This document shows positions 18,309-27,415 of a stretch of 64,000 nt of DNA, piece after piece. Below the pieces are notes generated by a model that saw only the letters and a list, made by a program, of their open reading frames with translations, made no database searches and was not told where the DNA came from. The stretch comes from JACQXM01 sp964569425 (GTDB lineage Bacteria > Planctomycetota > Phycisphaerae > UBA1845), in assembly GCA_964569425.1 (NCBI GenBank), contig CAZMVD010000007.1:6287-70286 (forward strand), read 5' to 3'. The translations under genes were made by a program, and so were the position numbers. Every line of letters starts with the position of its first letter. Positions within the stretch are counted from its first letter, which is position 1.

Positions 18309-21300
18309 CTATTGCGGGGCCGGCGGCGTGTCCGGCGGCGCGGGCGTTTTTTCCTCCGCCAGGGGGGCGACGGGCGGATCAGCGCTGCCGCCGGCTTTTT
18401 CGATTTTCTCCGGCGTCACATCGCGCACGCGGACGATATCGGCGGCACGAACTTCGTCTTTGGGAAGTTCGTTCACGTGGCGCACCGCGGCGCGCCAGTG
18501 TTGGAGCGCTTCCTCGCGTTCGCCGAGGCGCCAGCAGGCGTCGCCCAGGTGATCGAGCACCACTGGATCCTTGAACGATCGCTCGCGCGCCGCGCGGAGG
18601 AGCCATTTTTTGGCTTCTGCGAACTCACCCTTCTTGTACAACAACCATCCGTAGGTGTCGAGATAGGCTCCTTCGCGCGGGGCGCGGGACACGGCGTAGC
18701 GGATCATACGTTCGGCATCGGCCATGCGCATGCCACGGTCGATCCAGCCGTAGGCCACGTCGTTGTTGAGTCCGACATTGTCCGGTCGCAGGGCGTGGGC
18801 CTGGGCCATGGCTTCGGTGGAGCGGAGGTCTTCTCCCTGCGCCTGGTAGCAGAAGGCGAGCGACAGGTGGAGGCGAAGGCGGGTGTCGGGATCCTGGGCG
18901 GTTTCGAGCCAGGTGAGGAGCATTTGCTCGGCATCGCGGAAGTGGCCGGCTTGTACGTGCGCCTGAGCCAGTTCGAGCCGCAACGCCATGAGCCGCTCGG
19001 CCAACGAATCCATGGTATAGGGTTCATTGGGCTGCCTGGCGAGGTCGGCGTCCCCCGGGGGTTCGAGGTGGGGGTTGGCGCGATCGCTGAGTCGCTGCAA
19101 GTGGGCGACCACCTGGTCGATCAGGGTTTCAATGAAGTCGACGGCGGCGTCAAAGCGACCGGCCAGCCGAAGGCGGACGGAGAGCAGATCCTGGAAAGTT
19201 TCGCGGTGGGGCGTGAGCAGCAGGGCATTGCGAATCAACTCGGTGATGTCGTCAATGCGCTGGGTTCCTTCCAGGGCGAAGACGAGCAGTGCGACGGGCT
19301 GATGATTGTCCGGATCTTCGGCGAGCCAGTCGAGGGCGATCTGCGCGGCGCGTTCGCGGCGGTCGGCGGCGACGAGCGCCTGCACCAGGTCGCTGCGCGG
19401 GCGGGTGTCGGCCGGATCGTCGCGGAGGAATCCTTCAAGGATGGCGACGACCTCGTCGTGCCGCTCCGCCTGTGTGAGCAGTTCCGCCAGGCGCGCCATC
19501 CAGGCCCGTTTGTCGCTGGTGGCTTCTTCGGCCCAGCGGCGCACCAGGGCGATGGCTTCTTCGAGCTGATCGGCGAGGCGCAGGGAATCGGCCCAGCGCA
19601 AGCGGTAGCGGGTGCGGACGGCGGGGTCGAGGTCGGCGCGTTCCGCCAGTTCACGTGACATGTTGATGGCACTATCGTAATCCTGGACCGTCCAGTAGAG
19701 TTCGATGAGACCGAGGCGCCAGGCGTTGCGGTTGGGTCGCCGCGGCAGCAGGTTCTTGAGCCGTTCGATCGCTTCTTCGTGGCGCAACAACCCCTGGGCG
19801 GCCGTGATCACCCCCAGCGCCGCCTCTTCGTTGTCGGGCTCCAGTTCCGCCGCCCGGCGAAAAGCCTCGTACCTGTCGGCGACCTCGGTGACCTGGTCGT
19901 AGCTGTCGGCGACGGCGAGCCAGGTGGCGGCATCGGGACGACTTTCGTTCATGGCGGCCAGCAGGGCGGCGCGATAGGTGGGGGGGTCGATGCGCGGATA
20001 CTGATCGAGAAACGCGACCGCCCGCGCCCGCGTGGTGGGGGTGACGGCGTTTTTGCGCAGCTCCTCGAACTGCTGAACTGCCGCGTCGTTTTTTCCTTCG
20101 CGCAGGTAGAGGTAGGCGAGCAATTCCCGCGCTTCTTCGTGGGCGGGCGCTTCGCCGAGGAGGGCGCGAAGCTGCCGTTGAGCGAGGAGCAGGCGTTCCG
20201 ACCGCTGGTAGAGTCGGGCGAGCGCGAACATGGCCTGGGTGTTGTCGCGCTGCCGCTGGATGGCCGCTTTGTAATGCAACTCGGCCGGCTCAAACTGGTC
20301 GAGCCGTTCGTACGCAGCCCCAAGGATCAGTTCGAGCCGCGGATCATCGACGATGTCCGGCTCGGTGCGCGCTGCGGTGCGGAGCGCATCGGTCAAGCGA
20401 TTGGTGCGCACATATACGTCGCCGAGCATGGCCCGCGCGGGGACTAGGGCGCCGTCGGTTTCCACGGCGCGCCGGAGCCAACGCTCCGCGGCATCCCAAT
20501 GACCGGCACGCCAGGCGAGTCGGCCGCGCAGGTAGGAGGCGGTTGCCGATTCCGGCACGGGGGCGGGCTCGGTCAGCGCAGCGACCACACTGGGGGAAGT
20601 TGCGAGTTCGTTGATTCGGTGCTCGAACAAGTCCATCTGTGCGGGCTGCGCGGCGATGCCCGCAGCGCAATGCTCGAGTGCCGCCGCCGCATCATTGCGT
20701 TTCAACGTCAGATCGACCAGGTGGAGTCGGACCTGAGGCGATTCGCCTTCCTGGGCGAGGTGTTCCTGCAGGACGCGCTCCGCTTCTTGGCCTCGGCCTG
20801 CGTCGACCAGGGCATCGGACAATCGCAGCAGCAGGCCGGTCTGCCCGGGATGCGCCTCGCGAAGCCGGCGCAGATCGGTCAAGAGTCCTTCAGGGTCTGC
20901 CAGCCGCCGGTGGATTTCTGCGAACAGGTCCAATACTTCGTCGTTCACAGTGCCCATGGCACGGGCCACGGCGAGGGCCTGGGGGGCCTGATCGGCGGCC
21001 AGCAGGAGTTGTGCATAGCGCAGATTCAGGTCCACCTTCTTCGGGTCGGCCGTTGCGGCCGGCGCCAACACCTCCGCCGCTTCCGCCGGTCGACCGAGTT
21101 TCTCCAGCAGGTCCGCACGTGCCAGTGCGATCGCCGCGCCCTGGCTCCGCCGCAGTGTGCCCAGTTCTCCGGTTGTTGATTCAGTGCTGACGGCGCTTTG
21201 TTCGAACGCGTCGTATGCCGCGAGCGCCGCGGTCAGGTATCCTTCGGCGGCCAGAGCCTGGGCCAGGGCGTACTGGGAGAGGGCCATGATCTCGTCGTGG

Positions 21301-21863
21301 CGTTCGTCGCCACGGCTGAGCAGCGCGCGGCGAAAGGCGGCAATGGCGCCGTTGCGGTCGCCGGCCGCCGACAGGACGCGCCCGTGCAGGTAATGAGCCT
21401 GGGCGTCGTCGGGTTTGAGTTCGAGCGTTCGGGTGGCGTGGCTTCGGGCGCGTTCCAGGTTTCCCGCCTGCCAATGCAATTGGGCGAGGGTGCGATGGAT
21501 GGCGGGGTGATTGGGGTCGTAGCGCAGGGCCTTTTCGAGTTCGAGGGCCGCTTCGGTGAAGCGCTGCTCCGCGATTAGTTTCTGCGCGACGGCGACCTGG
21601 GCGGCGGCCCGTTCGGAGAGTGGCTTGGGGGCCGCGGAGGGTGTGGGGGCCGAGACGGCGGGCTCGATGCTTTCCAGGGGCAGGTAGGCGCGCCGGGCAT
21701 CCACGCCCGGCGCCAGGGGGGGCGACCCCGCGGGGGGGGCGGTTCGCGAACCGGTGGCGCAGCCCGCACTGCACGCCAGCATTCCCATGACTATCAGAAT
21801 GAGCGCAGCGCAAGCCGCTAGATGCCCGCGTGAAGGAAGGTGGATTGCCGAGGTTGGTGTCAT
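18309..21863 (-). CDS. Giant TPR-repeat lipoprotein
   Basis: 1184 residues. The signal AACAALILIVMGMLACSAGC has lipobox-like cysteines near residues 30-35, so it is probably anchored in the envelope. Almost all the rest is tetratricopeptide repeats with typical spacing (LEKALRYDPNHPAIHRTLAQ, ARSHATRTLELKPDDAQAH, YKAAIQRQRDNTQAMFALA), forming a long solenoid for protein-protein contacts. The C-terminus is Pro/Ala-rich. Such TPR lipoproteins occur near exopolysaccharide and PEP-CTERM sorting loci, but nothing here ties it to one. Its ATG directly follows the stop (TAG) of the HhH-GPD-like gene, indicating translational coupling. Confidence 0.85.
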   Translation of the reverse strand: MTPTSAIHLPSRGHLAACAALILIVMGMLACSAGCATGSRTAPPAGSPPLAPGVDARRAYLPLESIEPAVSAPTPSAAPKPLSERAAAQVAVAQKLIAEQRFTEAALELEKALRYDPNHPAIHRTLAQLHWQAGNLERARSHATRTLELKPDDAQAHYLHGRVLSAAGDRNGAIAAFRRALLSRGDERHDEIMALSQYALAQALAAEGYLTAALAAYDAFEQSAVSTESTTGELGTLRRSQGAAIALARADLLEKLGRPAEAAEVLAPAATADPKKVDLNLRYAQLLLAADQAPQALAVARAMGTVNDEVLDLFAEIHRRLADPEGLLTDLRRLREAHPGQTGLLLRLSDALVDAGRGQEAERVLQEHLAQEGESPQVRLHLVDLTLKRNDAAAALEHCAAGIAAQPAQMDLFEHRINELATSPSVVAALTEPAPVPESATASYLRGRLAWRAGHWDAAERWLRRAVETDGALVPARAMLGDVYVRTNRLTDALRTAARTEPDIVDDPRLELILGAAYERLDQFEPAELHYKAAIQRQRDNTQAMFALARLYQRSERLLLAQRQLRALLGEAPAHEEARELLAYLYLREGKNDAAVQQFEELRKNAVTPTTRARAVAFLDQYPRIDPPTYRAALLAAMNESRPDAATWLAVADSYDQVTEVADRYEAFRRAAELEPDNEEAALGVITAAQGLLRHEEAIERLKNLLPRRPNRNAWRLGLIELYWTVQDYDSAINMSRELAERADLDPAVRTRYRLRWADSLRLADQLEEAIALVRRWAEEATSDKRAWMARLAELLTQAERHDEVVAILEGFLRDDPADTRPRSDLVQALVAADRRERAAQIALDWLAEDPDNHQPVALLVFALEGTQRIDDITELIRNALLLTPHRETFQDLLSVRLRLAGRFDAAVDFIETLIDQVVAHLQRLSDRANPHLEPPGDADLARQPNEPYTMDSLAERLMALRLELAQAHVQAGHFRDAEQMLLTWLETAQDPDTRLRLHLSLAFCYQAQGEDLRSTEAMAQAHALRPDNVGLNNDVAYGWIDRGMRMADAERMIRYAVSRAPREGAYLDTYGWLLYKKGEFAEAKKWLLRAARERSFKDPVVLDHLGDACWRLGEREEALQHWRAAVRHVNELPKDEVRAADIVRVRDVTPEKIEKAGGSADPPVAPLAEEKTPAPPDTPPAPQ

Positions 21864-22544
21864 CTATGCGCCTTTCCGTGCTTTCTTGCGTGCGGGTCGC
21901 GCGCGGCCGGCGCGAGGTTTGGATCGTTCTTTGCGGGACCGCTTGCCGGGGGGGGCCGCGCGCATGACCAGGCAGAATTCCTTTGCGTCGGATGCGGCGA
22001 CGTGCCTTTCCAGGAAGGCCTGAACTTCTGCGCGGGTGGCATCGGGATGAACCAACTCCGCCTCGCGAAGCGCCTTGAGCAGCCGATCGTCCACCGGGAT
22101 GGCGTGTCCGCCGAGGCTCCAGAGGACGACGGAGGCTACCACGTAGGGATCGAGGGAACCGAGAGTTTCCAAGTACTGTCGTGCTTCGCGGCGCCCCAGT
22201 TTGGCGAGGCGATTGAGGGTCATGCGGTTTTCGCGCTGGTAGACGGCTTGCAGGGCGTCGTGCAATTGCTGAGTCTGGGCGATGCCGTCGGGCAAGGAAT
22301 CGCCGATGAGGCTATGCAATTCGGACACCTGGGTCACGCGAATTTCGTTCCAGTCCACCATGTGGGAGAACAGCCGGTTGACGACCTTTTCGGAGGCATC
22401 GTCGCCGATGCGCACACCGAGCACGGCGACGGCCAGCCGGCGTAATGGATCGTCGGCATCGGGGATCGGAGGGGCCGGCGCCGAAGCGCGCGCCTGGTTA
22501 AACGCTTTTTTGAGGCGTGCGGCGTACGCGGTCCCCTGTTTCAT
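21864..22544 (-). CDS. HhH-GPD-like DNA glycosylase family protein (divergent endonuclease III fold)
   Basis: 226 residues from the ATG at 22544 (MKQGTAYAARLKKAF); a longer upstream frame exists but is Pro/Gly-rich and overlaps nothing conserved. The core resembles endonuclease III: helices around FSHMVDWNEIRVTQV, then LGSLDPYVVASVVLWSLGG, then IPVDDRLLKAL. The Asp of PVDDR aligns with the catalytic Asp of the GPD segment (VDTHV in Nth). The catalytic Lys hairpin (LPGVGRKTA) is replaced by LGSLDPYVVA, and no Fe-S cysteine loop is visible. The tail is Arg/Lys-rich and could bind nucleic acid. It is probably not a classical bifunctional glycosylase. It sits between rbfA and the TPR gene. Confidence 0.6.
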   Translation of the reverse strand: MKQGTAYAARLKKAFNQARASAPAPPIPDADDPLRRLAVAVLGVRIGDDASEKVVNRLFSHMVDWNEIRVTQVSELHSLIGDSLPDGIAQTQQLHDALQAVYQRENRMTLNRLAKLGRREARQYLETLGSLDPYVVASVVLWSLGGHAIPVDDRLLKALREAELVHPDATRAEVQAFLERHVAASDAKEFCLVMRAAPPGKRSRKERSKPRAGRARPARKKARKGA

Positions 22545-22658
22545 GCTTTCGTTTCCGAACGGACCAGGTGGGCGAGCGCCCGCGAGCGTCCGCGCGCCGC
22601 GTAAGGGCCCCGCCACCAGTTGATCTTCTGCCGACGCGTGGGGCGTTACCACCGGCCG

Positions 22659-23135
22659 TCAGCGGTCGGCCACTTTCTCCGAATCGTCCTGCGGTGTTCC
22701 TTGTTCGGGTACGTTCCGATCCTCCTGCTCGGCGGCCGGCGCGGTCGCATCATCGGCGGGGGCGGCATCGGCAAACCACTCGGGATGCTCCCGGCGATTC
22801 TGGTCGAGCAAGGCCAGCGTCTGGCGCGCCCGCTTGGCGGACTCGTCGATGTCGAACCGGAGCACCGGACATTGTCGCAGCGAGAGCCCCTGCGCCACCT
22901 GGCGCTGGATGAAGCCGCCGGCATGGCGGATCGCGGTGATCGTGCGCCGTTCCGCGGCGTCATCGCCGAGCACGGAAAAATAGACCTTGGCGATGAGCAG
23001 GTCGGGAGTCACCTCGACGCGCGTGACCGTCGTCAACGGTGCGATGCGCGGGTCATGCAGCCGGCCGGCCACCGTTTCGCTGACGATTTCGTGCACCAGA
23101 CTGGCCACGCGCTCCTTGCGGTACGGTCGCGTCAC
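22659..23135 (-). CDS. rbfA: 30S ribosome-binding factor RbfA
   Basis: 158 residues. The KH-like fold of RbfA is clear in TRPYRKERVASLVHEIVSE, DPRIAPLTTVTRVEVTPDL and AKVYFSVLG. It helps mature the 30S subunit at the 5' end of 16S rRNA. An acidic C-terminal tail of about 35 residues (AEQEDRNVPEQG) extends past the usual fold. The start is GTG at 23135. It is part of the nusA-infB-DUF503-rbfA order seen across bacteria. Confidence 0.92.
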   Translation of the reverse strand: MTRPYRKERVASLVHEIVSETVAGRLHDPRIAPLTTVTRVEVTPDLLIAKVYFSVLGDDAAERRTITAIRHAGGFIQRQVAQGLSLRQCPVLRFDIDESAKRARQTLALLDQNRREHPEWFADAAPADDATAPAAEQEDRNVPEQGTPQDDSEKVADR

Positions 23136-23156
23136 TTCGATTTCCCCGTTACGTTC

Positions 23157-23438
23157 CTAGCGCATTTCCCGCGAGTAATCCAACAAGGTCAGTCCTACGG
23201 CGCCGCGCATCAGGTCGATCATCCGATCGAACTGCGTGTGTATGGGGCGCGATTCGTTGCAGACCAAAGCGATGCCCAGTCGGGAGCGTTTGGGCAAATC
23301 GTTGAAGTCCACCTCGGCCACCGACACGTTGAACGACTGGTGCAGGCGCTGTTTGAGGCTCTGAAGCACACGGCGTTTGTCTTTCAGCGTTTGTGCCTCC
23401 CACAGGGCCAGCTCCACGGTCATTACGCCTACGATCAT
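23157..23438 (-). CDS. DUF503 family protein (YlxP-like)
   Basis: 93 residues from the ATG at 23438 (MIVGVMTVELALWEA). The motifs LKDKRRVLQSLKQRL and VSVAEVDFNDLPKRSRLG are those of DUF503 proteins, which are typically encoded between infB and rbfA. Molecular role unknown; the family is thought to be tied to translation by its constant neighbourhood. It lies 16 bp from the zinc-ribbon gene and 21 bp from rbfA. Confidence 0.9.
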   Translation of the reverse strand: MIVGVMTVELALWEAQTLKDKRRVLQSLKQRLHQSFNVSVAEVDFNDLPKRSRLGIALVCNESRPIHTQFDRMIDLMRGAVGLTLLDYSREMR

Positions 23439-23454
23439 GGTCGGCGCTGCCGGT

Positions 23455-24594
23455 TCACGGTTTTGTTTCGCGGATGACTCGGGCGGCAAAGGCGCCGTCC
23501 TCGAGGCCGATCTTAAACAGCCGGGTGCGTTGATCGGGGGTGACGTAGGGCACCACGCCGATCCGTTGCAGCGCCTGTACCACGAAGGGTTCATCGGCGT
23601 CGCGAACGCCATAGAAGCGCAGTTCGCTGCGCACGTGTTGTTCGTCAAAGGCGTAAGCCGGCTCGCGGGGGATGTAACTGGTCACCAGTTCCTCGATGGA
23701 GAAGGAGCCGTCCGTGCCCACCGCCAGGCGGGGGAGAAACAGTGCTCGCACCCCCAGAGAGCGTTTGTTGCGGACTTCCACCTGACGGTACTGTCGCACG
23801 AGGTAGATCTGCTCGGCGGTTTCGTGAACGAACTCGTCGGCGGCGTCGTCGGGGACGAAATAATCCTGCATCAGCCGGCGGCGGGTGGCGTCATCTGCAC
23901 CGGCGATTTTGCGTCGAAAGTCGAGGTAGCCGCGAAAGCCGGTCAGGCTGGGGTCGTTCCACGGGAACACCACTTCCACTACGTATTCCCCGTCGGGGAG
24001 GTGGGGAAAGCCGGCGGCGCCCTGGGGCTGCTGGCAGCCCGGCGCCTCGTGAATGCGCCCTTTGGCCGGCGCACGTGATGCCTCCACGCAATAGAAGCTC
24101 GCTCCCGGCGGAGTGGAGTGAACGTACAGCCCGACGAGATAATCGCGGTTGATCAGGCCGGGGCGTACTTCCTGCGGGCGGTCGCGCGGGCCACCTCGCT
24201 GGGTGGGCGCGGGCTGAGGAGGCTGTGCGACGCCGGTGGTGACGCGGCGCGCGAGTCCGCCTTCCTGAAACAGCGGAATGACCCACATGCGTCCGACGAC
24301 GATGACCACAATGATGAGCAGTGCCGCATAGCACAGGCGCAGAACAACCGAAAACGGATTGAATTCACCGGGCTTGCGCGCCCGGCGTTTGAACCACCCG
24401 CCGGAACGGGCCCGGCGCGGCGGGGGCAGCGCTTCTCCCTGGGGCTTGAGGTCGTTGAAGAGGAAGTCGAGGGTGTCGGATTTGTTCTCGGGCACGTTGG
24501 CGGGGCGCCCGCAGTAGGAGCAGCGCACCGCGCCCCCGGCATCCTCGTCCTTAGCCCGGACCGTGTGACCGCATTCCGCTTTGAACTCGATCAT
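23455..24594 (-). CDS. Zinc-ribbon single-pass membrane protein, unknown function
   Basis: 379 residues. The N-terminus is a Cys/His zinc ribbon (CGHTVRAKDEDAGGAVRCSYCG), a type common in planctomycete proteins. A basic linker and one membrane helix follow (LCYAALLIIVVIVVGRMWV, about residues 87-105), with a soluble C-terminal domain that includes a PEGA-like start (LVGLYVHSTPPGASFYCV) and an ATP-grasp-unlike alpha/beta region of unknown family. It is inserted between infB and DUF503, 10 bp from infB, so it is very likely co-transcribed with the translation genes; that is unusual for this cluster. Confidence 0.75.
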   Translation of the reverse strand: MIEFKAECGHTVRAKDEDAGGAVRCSYCGRPANVPENKSDTLDFLFNDLKPQGEALPPPRRARSGGWFKRRARKPGEFNPFSVVLRLCYAALLIIVVIVVGRMWVIPLFQEGGLARRVTTGVAQPPQPAPTQRGGPRDRPQEVRPGLINRDYLVGLYVHSTPPGASFYCVEASRAPAKGRIHEAPGCQQPQGAAGFPHLPDGEYVVEVVFPWNDPSLTGFRGYLDFRRKIAGADDATRRRLMQDYFVPDDAADEFVHETAEQIYLVRQYRQVEVRNKRSLGVRALFLPRLAVGTDGSFSIEELVTSYIPREPAYAFDEQHVRSELRFYGVRDADEPFVVQALQRIGVVPYVTPDQRTRLFKIGLEDGAFAARVIRETKP

Positions 24595-24604
24595 GATGCT
24601 GCCG

Positions 24605-27346
24605 CTACAAGGTTCGAGCCGTCTTGATGATTTCGTAACTCTCCATCACGTCGCCCACGTGAATGTCGTCGAACCCCTCCAGGCGGATGCCGCATTCCAT
24701 GCCGGCGCGGACCTCGCGCACGTCGTCTTTGAAGCGTCGTAACGAACCGATTTTGGCGCCGTCGCGTACCACAATGCCGTCGCGGACCAGTTTGATCAGG
24801 TGGGCGCGCACGAGCAGGCCGTCGGTGACGTAGGAGCCGGCGATCACGCCGCCTTTCTTGCCGAGGCGAAAGACCTCGCGCACCTGGATGGTGGCGTGGG
24901 TTTCAATGTGTTCCTCCGGCGCCAGGAGCCCTTCCAGGGCCTTCTTGATTTCGTCGCACACGGTGTAGATCACGCGGTACGAGCGCACGTCCACCCCATG
25001 GGTATCGGCCAGCCGTTTGGCGCCCGATGAGGCGTCTACCCGGAATGCCACGACAATGCCGTCGCAGGTGGCGGCCAGGAGGATGTCACTGTCGTTCACC
25101 GGACCGACCGCGGCATGGCGGATGGAGAGGCGGACTTCGTCGGAGGGGATTTCGGAGAGGGACTGCTTGAGGGCGGCGACGCTGCCGTCGACGTCGGCCT
25201 TGATGATGATGTTGAGTTCGGGCACTTCACTGGCGTCGCGCTGGCGCAGGATATCCTGCAAGGTGCGTACCTTGCGTGTTTCGAGTCGACTGTTTTCCAG
25301 GCGGAAGCGCTTGGTTTCTTCCGCGATGTTTTTGGCGCGCTGGAGCGACTCGACCTGATAGGCGCGATCACCGGCCGTGGGCACGTCGTCCAGCCCCCAG
25401 ACTTCCACGGGCGTGGCAGGGCCGGCCGCATCGACGCGCTGGCCATTGTGGCTGAGCAGCGCCCGAATTTTGCCGGCGGCGTTGCCGCACACGATGACAT
25501 CGCCCACGCGGAGGGTTCCGTTCTGGACCAGCACGCGCACCACGGGGCCGACGCCGGTCTTGGTTTCCGCTTCGATGACCGTACCCGTTGCGGGGAGTGA
25601 GGGATCGGACTTGAGTTCCAGCAGGCTGCTCAAATCGGCGAGGTGCTCGACCAGTTCGGTGACCCCGCGCCCGGTGGTGGCCGACGTGGGGATGACGTCG
25701 ACTTCACCGCCCCACTCGCTGGGGGAAAGGCCATGCTCGGCGAGCTGGCCGTAGATCTTCAACTTGTTTTGTTCGCCCAGGTCGATTTTGTTGAGGGCCA
25801 CGACGATCGGCACTTTGGCCGCCTGGGCGTGGCGGATCGCCTCCACGGTCTGGGGCATCACGCCGTCATCGGCGGCTACGACGAGCACGACGACGTCGGT
25901 AACCTGGGCTCCGCGAGCGCGCATTTCGGCGAACGCTTCGTGGCCGGGGGTATCGAGGAAGGTCACGGGTCCGCGTGCCGTTTCGACCTGGTAGAAACTG
26001 ATGTGCTGGGTAATGCCGCCATCTTCCTCAGCGGCGACCCTGGCTTTGCGGATGGCGTCGAGCAAACTGGTCTTGCCGTGATCGACGTGCCCGAGCACGG
26101 TCACCACCGGGGGACGCGGCTGCAGATCGACCGGCGCACGATTCTCAAATTGTTCTTTCAGGTCGTCGAGCAGTGTCTTGGCGGGGACGACGGTGAGTTC
26201 GAGGCCAAACTGCAAGGCCAGAAGTTGTGCAGTTTCCGTCGGAAGGGTCATGTTGATGTTGGGGATCAGTTTGAACTCGTCGCGCATGACCTTGAAGAGC
26301 TGCATGAAGCTCAGGCCGGTTTCTCCGCAGAATTCCTTCAGTCGGATGGGTTCGTGGACGGTGGCCGTGGTCTTGGGGCCGGCGGAAACCGCCGAAGTTC
26401 CCGTGCCGCCGCCGGCGGTGCCCTGTCCGGCGCGGCGGCGGACGATCCGCCGACCGGTGGCTCCTTCGAGGCGTACCTGCCGCTCCAACAGGTCGCGGTC
26501 GCGCCATTCCGCGGTGCGGTCGCCCGGTTCACCGGCGCGGCCGGCGGCGCGTCGCGGACTGACCCGCCCGCGACGCCGATCGCCTCCGCGGCCCGGTGCG
26601 GGGGGACCTGCATCGCGTGCGGGAGCGCCAGGCTCTCCTGGAGGGGTCGCGCCCCTTTCCCGCGGGCCACGGCGTGGCGGACGGACATCGTGATCGGGCG
26701 CCTCATAGCGTACGACGCGCGGACCCTGCAACTTGGCGGGTGCGGGAACGTGCTGGGGGCCGGCCGGCGCCACGGGTTTGATCACCTTGGCCGCGGCGGC
26801 CTCGGTGTCATCGCCCTCGGGACTTTCGTCCGCCTCGACCGCCGCAGGCAGCGGCACCTGCTCGGCCGGTTCGGTTAGTTCCTCGACGCGCGGGGGGGGC
26901 GAATCCGCGGCCGGGGGCATCGGCGGCGGCGCGAGGACCGGCGCTTCCGGCAAGGCAGTCGTGGTCGGCCCTTCGGTCGGCGCTTCGACCGTTGGGGCTG
27001 GTACCAGGGGTTCGTGCCGGTCTTCCGGTGCTTCGGCGAGGGCGACATCGCCGTCGTCGCCGAGGGCGGCTTCGTCGTGACTTTCGTCTTCGCCGGTCCG
27101 GGCGGCTTTGCGTTTTCGAGGTTTGAGTCGGACCTTTTCCAGATCGACGCGTTTGGCGGTTTCGACGGCCACGGTGTGCGACCCTTCGCTGAACCATTCG
27201 AGAATGGTCGCCTGCAAGCCGGCGCTCAGGGTGGACATGTGGTTCTTGACCGAGTCGATGCCCTCCGCCTGGCACTTCTCGATGATGACTTTGCTGGGAA
27301 CGTTCAGTTCCTTGGCCAGGATGTGAACGCGCATCTTCTCAGACAA
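24605..27346 (-). CDS. infB: Translation initiation factor IF-2
   Basis: 913 residues. It delivers initiator tRNA to the ribosome as a GTPase. The N-terminal IF2_N helix domain ([18 protein letters not shown]) is followed by a long Pro/Ala/Glu- and Arg/Gly-rich linker, a second IF2_N domain ([18 protein letters not shown]), the G domain ([28 protein letters not shown]) and the C-terminal beta barrels. The TTG at 27346 has AGGGAGA six bases upstream; the ATG at 27334 lies within the same frame but has poor spacing. No ylxR gene is present between nusA and infB. Confidence 0.96.
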   Translation of the reverse strand: MSEKMRVHILAKELNVPSKVIIEKCQAEGIDSVKNHMSTLSAGLQATILEWFSEGSHTVAVETAKRVDLEKVRLKPRKRKAARTGEDESHDEAALGDDGDVALAEAPEDRHEPLVPAPTVEAPTEGPTTTALPEAPVLAPPPMPPAADSPPPRVEELTEPAEQVPLPAAVEADESPEGDDTEAAAAKVIKPVAPAGPQHVPAPAKLQGPRVVRYEAPDHDVRPPRRGPRERGATPPGEPGAPARDAGPPAPGRGGDRRRGRVSPRRAAGRAGEPGDRTAEWRDRDLLERQVRLEGATGRRIVRRRAGQGTAGGGTGTSAVSAGPKTTATVHEPIRLKEFCGETGLSFMQLFKVMRDEFKLIPNINMTLPTETAQLLALQFGLELTVVPAKTLLDDLKEQFENRAPVDLQPRPPVVTVLGHVDHGKTSLLDAIRKARVAAEEDGGITQHISFYQVETARGPVTFLDTPGHEAFAEMRARGAQVTDVVVLVVAADDGVMPQTVEAIRHAQAAKVPIVVALNKIDLGEQNKLKIYGQLAEHGLSPSEWGGEVDVIPTSATTGRGVTELVEHLADLSSLLELKSDPSLPATGTVIEAETKTGVGPVVRVLVQNGTLRVGDVIVCGNAAGKIRALLSHNGQRVDAAGPATPVEVWGLDDVPTAGDRAYQVESLQRAKNIAEETKRFRLENSRLETRKVRTLQDILRQRDASEVPELNIIIKADVDGSVAALKQSLSEIPSDEVRLSIRHAAVGPVNDSDILLAATCDGIVVAFRVDASSGAKRLADTHGVDVRSYRVIYTVCDEIKKALEGLLAPEEHIETHATIQVREVFRLGKKGGVIAGSYVTDGLLVRAHLIKLVRDGIVVRDGAKIGSLRRFKDDVREVRAGMECGIRLEGFDDIHVGDVMESYEIIKTARTL

Positions 27347-27370
27347 CGGCAGTCTCCCTCAACCCGAAAG

Positions 27371-27415
27371 CCTGCCCTTCATCCGGGCAGGAGTTACTCG
27401 CCGCGCTCAGCGGCG
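27371..27415. repeat. Two hairpins between nusA and infB
   Basis: CCTGCCC (27371-27377) pairs with GGGCAGG (27385-27391), and CGCCGC (27399-27404) pairs with GCGGCG (27410-27415). Neither is followed by a T run on the minus strand, so transcription probably reads through. They may mark mRNA processing between the nusA and infB parts of the operon. Confidence 0.5.
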
